Assembly (NCBI GenBank): GCA_903847285.1
Contig: CAINDH010000051.1
Location: forward strand, 1-39,318
DNA: 39,318 nt
Source of the DNA: an uncultured Verrucomicrobia subdivision 3 bacterium
Lineage (GTDB): Bacteria; Verrucomicrobiota; Verrucomicrobiae; Limisphaerales; UBA11358
Reading direction: 5' to 3'
The notes below the pieces were generated by a model that had not been told where the DNA came from, ran no database searches, and saw nothing but the letters and a program-made list of their open reading frames with translations. The position numbers and the translations under genes were made by a program. Shown piece by piece: positions 32,624 to 39,318 of this stretch. The first letter of the stretch is position 1. Each line of letters starts with the position of its first letter.

Positions 32624-32989
32624 TTATTCTGCCGCCGGGAAATGTTCCCGCATCTTTTCCTGCAAAATCTCCACCAACGCGGCGTCCATGAATTCGTAAT
32701 CGTCCGGGATAAAAAAGCAGACGCAACGTTTCGCCGCCAGTTCTTCCGGATATTTCTGCCGCAACCGTTCCTTGTGCCGCTTCTCCATCACCACGATGAC
32801 CTCCGCCCAACCGAGCATTCCGGCGGTGACTTTGATGCGCGCGCCGTCTTCCGTTCCCGCCGAGCGCACGTCCCACGCGGGGTCGCTCTTGAAAATGGTT
32901 TCCGCCGTCAGGCTGCGCCGTTTGTTGCGGCTGCACACAAAAAGAATTTTTGTGCGCGCGCTGGCGGCGTCAAAAAATTCTTCGCTCAT
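32624..32989 (-). CDS. Small low-molecular-weight protein tyrosine phosphatase-like protein
   Basis: Predicted 121-residue protein with a C-X5-R-S phosphate-binding loop near its N-terminus: Cys19 to Arg25 in FVCSRNKRRSLTAE. That is the low-molecular-weight protein tyrosine phosphatase type of P-loop, but the protein is shorter than the usual 150 residues and matches a compact subfamily with C-S-x-N-x-x-R-S. SAGTE follows, and an acidic segment (PDDYEFMDA) near the C-terminus could supply the general acid. Activity on phosphotyrosine is inferred only. It is the first gene of a pair with the Nudix hydrolase, separated by six bases. Confidence 0.8.
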   Translation of the reverse strand: MSEEFFDAASARTKILFVCSRNKRRSLTAETIFKSDPAWDVRSAGTEDGARIKVTAGMLGWAEVIVVMEKRHKERLRQKYPEELAAKRCVCFFIPDDYEFMDAALVEILQEKMREHFPAAE

Positions 32990-33042
32990 AAATCAAAGCC
33001 ATTTAGGAGTCTCATTCTGCATAATGGATGTCAGACTTGTAA

Positions 33043-34191
33043 TTAAGGTGATTCCAGCCGAAAGAATTCTTGCTGTGCCGAAATTGGAACGGTGACCGTG
33101 TTCCAACTTCCATTTGTAACTGGAGCAATGCTTACTGGTGACCAAATTGTCGCGGTTGAAAAATTTGTGGTTGATTCAAGAAAAAATCCACTTTCTGAAA
33201 TTGGCCAAGACAAATTTAAGTTTCGCCCAGATTGAACAAACTCGAGAGTTGGCGGAATATTTCGCAGATAGATTGCAAGCGCGTGATCGTAACCGGCAGC
33301 AATTCCGACCACATTTGTCAGGCCAAATGGAATGCCTGTCACCGCTGGACTAAATTTGTTGCCCCAAACTGCAACTGTTGCATTGCTCATCAAAGCCAAG
33401 CTGTAAAGTGCGTCTTGAGAAACTGCCGCAGCGGAAAAATTTGTCGGAGGCGGAATATTGAATGATGGGCCTTCATCATATCCCCACTGCACAATCGTTC
33501 CGTCATTTTTTAAGGCAAGGCTTTGATAATTATCGGCGGCAACAGATTTTACACCGTGCAAGCCAGAGGGGACGTCACATTGCCCGTAGTAATCCCAGCC
33601 CCATGCGACAACAGTTCCGTCCTGCTTAACCGCAAGGCTATGATTTTCTCCGGCAGCAATTGCAACGACATTTGAAAGAGTGTTTGGCGGAGTTGACTGC
33701 CCTTGTGCATTGTTGCCCCATCCAACCACACGACCGTCAGCTTTAAGAGCCAAGCTGTGAAGACCTCCGGCAGCGATGGCAACAACGTTTGTGAGAGGCG
33801 GCGGTGTTGCTTGACCTTGAACATTGTAACCCCATCCAATAACTGTTCCATCGTTCCGTAATGCGAGACAGTGATATTCTCCTGCGCTGATGCTGATGAC
33901 ATTCGTAGCTGTTGGTGGTGCTGGCGAAATTGGATAATTTGTGCCTGCCCAAGAAAATGTCGGCGTTCCCCAAACAACGACTGTTCCATTGCTTTTCAGC
34001 GCGACGCTGTAACTAAACCCTGCATCCACTTGAACCACGTCTGAAAGTCCAGAAGGCACGTTGGTTTCCCCGTCGCTGTTACTACCCCAAGCTACAATAG
34101 TTTTTACTTGGGCGGACGAGGCAGAGTTGCAATAAAAAATTCCGATTAGAATTAAAGTTCTGGCAGAGTTCTCTAATTGTTTTATTTTCAT
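33043..34191 (-). CDS. Secreted RCC1-repeat protein with shared C-terminal module
   Basis: Predicted beta-propeller of RCC1-like repeats, 382 residues. The N-terminus has a signal-peptide-like segment (TLILIGIFYCNSASSAQV). Six or so repeats follow, each with the pattern V-x-I-A-A-G-x-x-H-S-L-A-L-x-x-D-G-x-V-x-G-W-G, for example GGLHSLALKADGRVVGWG. The last 60 residues (LNLSWPISESGFFLES to FFRLESP) match the C-terminal module of the three polysaccharide-related proteins at the start of the window. RCC1-like propellers here are likely adhesion or binding scaffolds; none of the GEF residues can be assigned. The gene is visibly more AT-rich than its neighbours and is monocistronic, which hints at separate acquisition. 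Confidence 0.85.
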   Translation of the reverse strand: MKIKQLENSARTLILIGIFYCNSASSAQVKTIVAWGSNSDGETNVPSGLSDVVQVDAGFSYSVALKSNGTVVVWGTPTFSWAGTNYPISPAPPTATNVISISAGEYHCLALRNDGTVIGWGYNVQGQATPPPLTNVVAIAAGGLHSLALKADGRVVGWGNNAQGQSTPPNTLSNVVAIAAGENHSLAVKQDGTVVAWGWDYYGQCDVPSGLHGVKSVAADNYQSLALKNDGTIVQWGYDEGPSFNIPPPTNFSAAAVSQDALYSLALMSNATVAVWGNKFSPAVTGIPFGLTNVVGIAAGYDHALAIYLRNIPPTLEFVQSGRNLNLSWPISESGFFLESTTNFSTATIWSPVSIAPVTNGSWNTVTVPISAQQEFFRLESP

Positions 34192-34293
34192 TTTCGTTGC
34201 GGATTTTCTATTTCATTATCGGAATAAAACCCTTCTTGCTTCTTGAAGATTACTCTTGGTTCAAATGGATTTGCCAGTTCAATCCGTGTTTCA

Positions 34294-35193
34294 TCAGTGG
34301 CCAAAAAGAATTTTCGTCAGCGCCACAAACTGTTCCAGCGTCAATTTCTCCGCGCGTTCCATCGGCGAGATGTTCAGTTCGGCGAACGCGGCTTCCAGTT
34401 TTTCCTTCGGCCAGTCTTGCTTGAGCAGTTTTAGCATCATCTTGCGGCGTTGCGAGAACGCACGCTTCACGATCTTCACGAAACTCGCGCGCAGGTTTTC
34501 CGGCAGCAGCGGCTGCGGACGACGCTCCAGCACCACGCACGCGGAATCCACGTCCGGCGACGGAAAGAAACAGCCCGGCGGAATCTTGAACCATTCGCGC
34601 GGCTGGAAATCGAGCTGCACCAGCAGCGTGAGGATGCCGTAATGGTCGTCATCCGCCGCCGCCATCAGCCGTTGCGCGACTTCGAGCTGGAGCGTGACTA
34701 CGATTTTTTTCGGCGCGCGGATGCCGGCAGAAAGTTCCACCAGAATCGGCGAGGCGACGGAGTAGGGCAAGTTGGCGACGAGCTTCCAATCGCTCCAGTC
34801 GCGTTGCTCACGTTTGAGGAAGCCCAGTGCATCGGCGTGGAGCAGATGAAACGCCGCCCGCTGGCTCGGCTCGGTAGTTTTAGCGGGCTGGCCGGCCAAC
34901 GCCGCGTCCAACACTTCCGTGCTCTGTTCCTCGGTGCCGAACCTTTCGGCTAGAAATACCACCAGCCGGCCATCCATCTCGACGGCGAGAACTTCATCGG
35001 CTTTTTCCAAAAGCAATTCTGTGAGCGGGCCAAGGCCGGGGCCGACTTCTAGGATCTTGTCCGTGGGTTCAATCTTCGCCGCGTCGGCGATCCGGCGAAG
35101 CTGGTTGCCATCGTGCAGAAAGTTTTGGCCGAGAGATTTTGTGAGCTGGATATTGCGCTTGGCTAGCAGCTCGCGCATTTCGGTCAAATTCAT
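34294..35193 (-). CDS. rsmA: 16S rRNA (adenine(1518)-N6/adenine(1519)-N6)-dimethyltransferase
   Basis: Dimethylates two adjacent adenines in helix 45 of 16S rRNA during small-subunit assembly, using SAM. The 299-residue protein has the KsgA start KSLGQNFLHD, the SAM-binding EVGPGLGPLTELLL and VLAVEMDGRL, the catalytic NLPYSVASPIL motif and the FFPSPDVDSACV segment, with the C-terminal helical domain (RRKMMLKLL). Residues about 90-115 are a slightly expanded loop (LAGQPAKTTEPSQ). The start at 35193 lies where related proteins begin. It runs alone on the minus strand, with tRNA-Leu 216 bases upstream. Confidence 0.95.
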   Translation of the reverse strand: MNLTEMRELLAKRNIQLTKSLGQNFLHDGNQLRRIADAAKIEPTDKILEVGPGLGPLTELLLEKADEVLAVEMDGRLVVFLAERFGTEEQSTEVLDAALAGQPAKTTEPSQRAAFHLLHADALGFLKREQRDWSDWKLVANLPYSVASPILVELSAGIRAPKKIVVTLQLEVAQRLMAAADDDHYGILTLLVQLDFQPREWFKIPPGCFFPSPDVDSACVVLERRPQPLLPENLRASFVKIVKRAFSQRRKMMLKLLKQDWPKEKLEAAFAELNISPMERAEKLTLEQFVALTKILFGH

Positions 35194-35409
35194 GAACAGA
35201 AAATGAATTCGCGAGCCAGCCGAGTCAAAGGGAATATGACTACGTCCTGATTCTGAGGTTGTCGCGGCGTAGGCAACTGAAGTAGCGGGCGCATCAGGTC
35301 GGTGGTGGAGATGACCGAAGCTGGCCGCAATAGTCAGCCAGCTCTGTGAATGGAAAACAGGAAAAATTGGCCTTTTAGGAAATGCAACCGTTTTGAGGGA
35401 ATTCTAAAG

Positions 35410-35494
35410 TGGTGCCCACGACAGGACTTGAACCTGTATGATTTTACTCACTAGAACCTGAATCTAGCGCGTCTGCCAATTCCGCCACGTGGGC
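35410..35494 (-). tRNA. tRNA-Leu (anticodon CAG)
   Basis: An 85-base cloverleaf on the minus strand. The acceptor stem pairs GCCCACG with CGTGGGC, the discriminator is A and CCA is encoded (complement of TGG at 35410-35412). The anticodon stem CTAGA/TCTAG holds loop TTCAGGT with anticodon CAG (complement of 35458-35460). The D-arm GGCGGAATTGGCAGAC, the long variable arm and the GGTTCAAGTCC T-arm confirm a class II leucine tRNA. Confidence 0.97.
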
Positions 35495-35741
35495 AACTGT
35501 TTTAACTGCACTGGGTGATGCTGACTCATGCTGGGCTGGAACGCTGTGTTTCCTTCCAAACTTGACGGTGCAAATCCGCCAACATCGGCTCGCAACATAC
35601 CAGAAGCCGCACGCTAAACGCAAGCTGCAAGGCGGCAAGCGGACTTGTCGCAGCGCGGATGCGCCGGAGCAGTCGATGTTTTTTTACGCGGATTCTTGCC
35701 GCGCCACGTTGATTCTGGCTTAATGCGCCCCGATTTATCTC

Positions 35742-37862
35742 ATGTCAGACAAACGCAAAAAAGATTCCGGTCAAACTGAATTGCCCAGCGCGGGCGCGCC
35801 ATCTTCCGCTGCTGCCGAGGCTGGAAAAAAATCTACCCCGGCGAATGGCGGCGGCGCGCAGCATATCGTTGCCGAAGTGGTTGAGGCCATCGCGCATAAA
35901 CCGTTTGATCCCAAGAATCTTGCCGTGGGTTTACACACGCGGGTGGATCGCGGGTTTTTAGATTACGCGAGCTACGTCATCCGCGACCGTGCGATCCCAA
36001 ATCTGGCGGACGGCTTGAAGCCGGTGCAGCGGCGCATCATGTGGGCGTTGCACGAGAAGGACGACGGGCGCTTCATTAAGGTTGCCAACGTGGTCGGTCA
36101 TACCATGCAGTATCATCCGCATGGCGACGCGTCCATCGGCGACGCGCTCGTGGTGCTGGCAAATAAGCGTTATCTGATCGAGGGCCAGGGAAATTTTGGA
36201 AATATTTTCACCGGCGATCCGGCGGCAGCTTCGCGGTATATCGAGTGTCGGTTGACCGAACTCGCGCGCACGGAAGTTTTCAATGACTCCATCACGGAGT
36301 TCATCCCGAGTTACGATGGCCGCAACAAGGAGCCGGTGACGTTGCCATGCAAATTGCCACTCACGCTGATGCTCGGCACGGAAGGCATTGCGGTCGGGTT
36401 AAGTGCGCGGATTTTACCGCACAATTTTCCGGAACTGCTTGAAGCGCAGATTGCGATTCTCAAGAAGCAGCCTTTCAAATGTCTGCCCGATTTCAACACC
36501 GGTGGTTTGATGGACGCGCGTGATTATCAGGACGGCAAAGGCTCGGTGAAAGTCCGCGCCAAAATCAAAGTGAAGGATGAGTCCACCGTCGTCATCAAAG
36601 AAATCCCGCCAACGACCACGACGGAATCGCTAATTGCTTCCATCGAAGACGCGGTGCAAAAAGGTAAGTTGAAGGTGAAATCCATCAACGATTTCACGTC
36701 GGAAGACGTGGAGATTGAAGTCCGCTGTCACGCTGGCGTGGATGCGGAAAAGCTGATCGATGCGTTGTATGCATTCACCGATTGCGAAGTTTCCATCTCC
36801 AGCCGCATTGTGGTCATCAAAGACAATCGCCCGGTGGAATTGACCGTGTCCGAAATTCTGCGCGAGAACACCGATCAGCTCGTTCGCATTCTCAAACGCG
36901 AGCTGGAGCTGCGCGAGAAAAACCTGCTCGACGAACTGCATTATCGCACGCTGGAACGCATCTTTATCGAAGAGCGGATCTACAAGGCGATCGAGAAATG
37001 CAAGACGAACGAAGCGGTCATGGCGGCGGTGTATGACGGTTTCAAACCGTTCAAGAAAGAATTGATCCGCGACATCGTGGACGCGGACGTGGAACGGTTG
37101 CTGCAAGTTCGCATCCGTCGGATTTCGCTATTCGATATCAACAAGCATCGCGAGGAGATGGAGAAAACGAAAGCGGAGTTGGAAGAGACGCGCAAGAATC
37201 TCAAAGGCCTGACGAAGTATGTCATCGGCCATCTCGAAGCGTTGCTAGAAAAATACGCCAAGGTGTATCCGCGCCTCACGACGAAATCCGCGCGCCACGA
37301 GGAAGTGGACGTGAAGGCCGTAGCATTCAAGTCGTTCAAAGTCGCCTACGACCGCGAGACCGGCTACGTCGGCTACAAAGTGAGCGGCGAGGAATTCAAG
37401 CTGGAGTGCACGAAGTTCGACAAAGTGTTGCTCGTCTTCAAGGACGGCACTTACAAGGTTGCTGAACTGCCGGAGAAATTATTCGTCGGACCGGAGTTGT
37501 TCTACTGCGGCCTGCCCGATCGAGAAAAAGTTTTCACCTGCGCCTACACGGACCGCAATGCGAGCTACCTGAAACGATTCACGTTCGGCGGCACGATCAT
37601 GAACAAGGCGTATTCGTGCATCCCTGAGAAGTCGCGCATCCTGTATTTCGCGCCGGAGACGCCGAAAATCCTCTATGTCCGCTACAAGCCCGCGCCGCAC
37701 CAGAAAGTTTCCCAGCAGACCTGCGAGCCGGAGCAAGTAGACGTGAAATCGCCGAAGACATTGGGTCGCCAAATTTCCATCAAGGACATTTCGTCCGTGA
37801 CCGACGCCCCCACGCGCGGCTGGGATGAGAAGGAAGCGACCACGAAGATCGTCTTTGCGTGA
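35742..37862 (+). CDS. parC: DNA topoisomerase IV / gyrase subunit A (ParC-like)
   Basis: Breaks and rejoins DNA with the partner ATPase subunit. The catalytic Tyr is Tyr166 in AASRYIECRL, and the N-terminal QRRIMWAL, HPHGDASIGDALV, and LIEGQGNFGNI motifs are the family's breakage-reunion core. GTEGIAVGLSARILPHNFPE lies just after the active site in blocks. The 706-residue length and a short C-terminal region with only a partial beta-pinwheel favour ParC over full-length GyrA. The first 50 residues are Lys/Ala/Ser-rich and probably disordered. The start ATG lies at 35742. The partner parE/gyrB is not in the window. It is convergent with the methyltransferase pseudogene, with 40 bases between stops. 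Confidence 0.88.
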   Translation: MSDKRKKDSGQTELPSAGAPSSAAAEAGKKSTPANGGGAQHIVAEVVEAIAHKPFDPKNLAVGLHTRVDRGFLDYASYVIRDRAIPNLADGLKPVQRRIMWALHEKDDGRFIKVANVVGHTMQYHPHGDASIGDALVVLANKRYLIEGQGNFGNIFTGDPAAASRYIECRLTELARTEVFNDSITEFIPSYDGRNKEPVTLPCKLPLTLMLGTEGIAVGLSARILPHNFPELLEAQIAILKKQPFKCLPDFNTGGLMDARDYQDGKGSVKVRAKIKVKDESTVVIKEIPPTTTTESLIASIEDAVQKGKLKVKSINDFTSEDVEIEVRCHAGVDAEKLIDALYAFTDCEVSISSRIVVIKDNRPVELTVSEILRENTDQLVRILKRELELREKNLLDELHYRTLERIFIEERIYKAIEKCKTNEAVMAAVYDGFKPFKKELIRDIVDADVERLLQVRIRRISLFDINKHREEMEKTKAELEETRKNLKGLTKYVIGHLEALLEKYAKVYPRLTTKSARHEEVDVKAVAFKSFKVAYDRETGYVGYKVSGEEFKLECTKFDKVLLVFKDGTYKVAELPEKLFVGPELFYCGLPDREKVFTCAYTDRNASYLKRFTFGGTIMNKAYSCIPEKSRILYFAPETPKILYVRYKPAPHQKVSQQTCEPEQVDVKSPKTLGRQISIKDISSVTDAPTRGWDEKEATTKIVFA

Positions 37863-37902
37863 ACCTTTCAAAGCGCGGCCAAAGTTGTCTGCCCTCCGCT
37901 CA

Positions 37903-38660
37903 CTATTTTTTTCGGAACACGACGATGTGCTGCTGCGGCAGTGTGCTGATGGTTTCCACCCAGTCTAGCGGGTGAAGGCTCAGCTCTTTTCGCACCTGCG
38001 CCTCGGTCATTTTGTGAACCAGTTTGATGGCTACGGCTGGGTCTTCGCCGCGAAACTCCACAAACACGATGCGTCCGCCGGGCTTCAATGACCGGCACAT
38101 CGCCGCAACCATTTCATACGGGTGATCAAATTCATGATACACATCCACCAGCAGGATTAAATCTACCGCCGCGCGCGGCAGCTTCGGATCGGTGATTGTG
38201 CCGAGCACGGGCTTCACATTGAAGATATCTTCCGCTGCCAGCTTGTTGGTAAGTAGATTAAGCATCTCCGGCTGGATGTCCTCTGCATAGACAAGGCCAT
38301 TCGTGCCGACAGCTTTTGCTAATCGCCGCGTGTAGTAACCGCTCCCACAACCGATGTCTGCCACTGCGTCGCCAGCATTGATTTTGAGTGCAGGCAGCAA
38401 CAAGTCAGTGCGTTCTTCTTTTCGCGACCGGGCCGCTCTAGCCAATCTGCCGCCTCGTGCCCCATCACTTGGGCAATCTCGCGGCCAAGAAAAAATTTTC
38501 CAAGGCCATTCGGATCGTGGTCGACGCGGGTTTCGTAGCGCGCGGCTGGTGTGGGTGAATTGGTTTCGGCGGCATTGGCGGAGGCGACCGCGAAAACCAG
38601 TCCGCCCAAGAGGTTCAATATGAGCAAGTTTGAAATTCTCAAATGGCATGATGCGGGCAT
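37903..38660 (-). pseudogene. Secreted SAM-dependent methyltransferase, split by a one-base frameshift
   Basis: Two overlapping frames make one protein. The 5' frame starts at 38660 with a signal peptide (LLILNLLGGLVFAVASANA) and continues through FLGREIAQVMGHEAADWLERPGRE. At the A-run corresponding to 38419-38422 the reading frame must shift to go on as EERTDLLLPALKINAGD, then the SAM-binding VADIGCGSGYYTRRLA, the acidic VYAEDIQPEML and the later VDLILLVDVYHEF, LKPGGRIVFVEF. The join matches the family layout WLERPxREKEERTDL exactly if one A is added. A real inactivating mutation or a sequencing error are both possible. An alternative long frame from 38700 lacks the signal peptide and has an unlikely Arg-rich start. 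Confidence 0.8.
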
Positions 38661-38772
38661 GACGAAATGTTAGACCACTTCGCCGACCGGAAGTCAACAC
38701 AGCGGCGACCCGGTAAGAAATGCGTTGTCGGATTCAGTCGCGGTGCTACATTGAAACCACAATCAATGCGCC

Positions 38773-39318
38773 ATGAGTGAAGTTAGCAAACCCTTGAAGA
38801 TGGTCACCTGTCCGGGCTGCGACGCCAAGACGTTCATCCCCGGCGACCTGCCGCCGCTCTCCTCCGAGTCGTGTAAAAAATGCGGTCACGCCATCATGAT
38901 GCCGATGCAGCTCCGCCAGTTCGAGCTGCGCAGCAAGATCGCCTCCGGTGGCATGGGCGTGGTTTATCGCGCGTGGGACACGACGCTGGAACGGCTTGTG
39001 GCCGTGAAGCTGATGAAGAAGGAGTTGCTCGACGACCCAAAGATGCTCGAAAGTTTTTATCTCGAAGCCCGCGCCTGCGCCAAGCTGAACCATACGAATA
39101 TCATTCACATCTACACGTTCGATGAATGGGAAGGAGAACGCTACCTCGTCATGGAGATCGCCGATCAAGGCAGCTTGGATGCGCGCATTGAAAAACTTCA
39201 CGTCGTGGATGAACTGCGCGTGCTGGATGTGGGTATCGGAATGTGTTCCGCGCTCGACATGGCGCTGAAATACGACTTGCTGCATTGCGACATCAAGCCG
39301 GGAAATATTTTATTCAAC
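38773..39318 (+). CDS. Serine/threonine protein kinase with zinc-ribbon N-terminus, 3' end missing
   Basis: The first 182 residues of a Hanks-type kinase, cut by the window edge. A zinc ribbon opens the protein (CPGC at Cys13/Cys16 and CKKCG at Cys34/Cys37). The kinase domain begins near residue 48 with the Gly-rich loop IASGGMGVVYRAWD and the ATP-anchoring VAVKLM Lys. The catalytic loop reads LLHCDIKPGNILF (His171-Cys172-Asp173), so Cys replaces the usual Arg of HRD while the catalytic Asp and the Asn remain. This makes it a non-RD kinase. The ATG at 38773 gives the natural N-terminus. It is divergent from the broken methyltransferase gene. Confidence 0.93.
   Translation, partial: MSEVSKPLKMVTCPGCDAKTFIPGDLPPLSSESCKKCGHAIMMPMQLRQFELRSKIASGGMGVVYRAWDTTLERLVAVKLMKKELLDDPKMLESFYLEARACAKLNHTNIIHIYTFDEWEGERYLVMEIADQGSLDARIEKLHVVDELRVLDVGIGMCSALDMALKYDLLHCDIKPGNILFN

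Noticed and set aside
38419..38422. Programmed ribosomal frameshift in the methyltransferase gene
   Set aside because: The run is only four A bases and lacks an X-XXY-YYZ slippery heptamer or a visible downstream stimulatory structure.
37903..38700. Single 265-codon frame as the whole methyltransferase
   Set aside because: Its first 90 residues are Arg-rich and lack any signal or homology, whereas the other frame supplies the signal peptide and the family's conserved N-terminal segment.

Overview
The window looks like chromosomal DNA of a Verrucomicrobiota bacterium of the Pedosphaera/Limisphaerales type. This is inferred from a prepilin with an H-X9-DG signature, secreted proteins sharing a C-terminal module ending in F/Y-Y/F-R-V/L, an expanded HflK/HflC (SPFH) cluster, few visible Shine-Dalgarno sequences, and moderately high GC. 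No species can be named. There is no rRNA, CRISPR array, integrase, transposase or phage gene. No gap between genes exceeds about 300 bases.

Region 1 (1-9218, plus strand) is a polysaccharide-degradation locus. It holds a GH5 glycosidase cut by the window edge, a secreted CBM/Ig-like protein, a membrane-anchored OB-fold protein resembling a histidine-kinase sensor that has lost its kinase, a type II pseudopilin, a GH3 beta-glucosidase and a GH16 glucanase. GH3 and GH16 overlap by 8 bases. Together they suggest extracellular beta-glucan attack followed by oligosaccharide trimming.

Region 2 (9327-18291) is mostly housekeeping: trpD, a Sel1-repeat protein, proC with an AI-2E-type permease and a SlyX-like protein in an overlapping operon, thiH, a stand-alone PolB-like 3'-5' exonuclease, a secreted alpha/beta hydrolase, and rimO. 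The rimO gene has a linker insertion built partly from a heptanucleotide tandem repeat.

Region 3 (18362-29971, minus strand, with a plus-strand appendix to 31253) is the most interesting part. Transcribed from 29971 down to 18362 are an ABC-2 permease, a seven-TM HflK-like fusion, HflC, a second HflK with a His-rich tail, a small membrane protein, a P1B-type metal ATPase with His-rich tails at both ends, an ABC ATPase, a second ABC-2 permease and a large membrane-anchored protein of unknown function. Immediately upstream and divergent are a fourth SPFH protein and a two-TM miniprotein. I read this as a candidate membrane-microdomain, metal-handling and export machine.

Region 4 (31308-39318) contains clpP with a terminator, a phosphatase-like/Nudix pair, an AT-richer RCC1-repeat secreted protein, rsmA, tRNA-Leu(CAG), a parC/gyrA-type topoisomerase subunit, a secreted methyltransferase gene broken by a one-base frameshift, and the 5' part of a Ser/Thr kinase with a zinc-ribbon N-terminus and an HCD catalytic loop.
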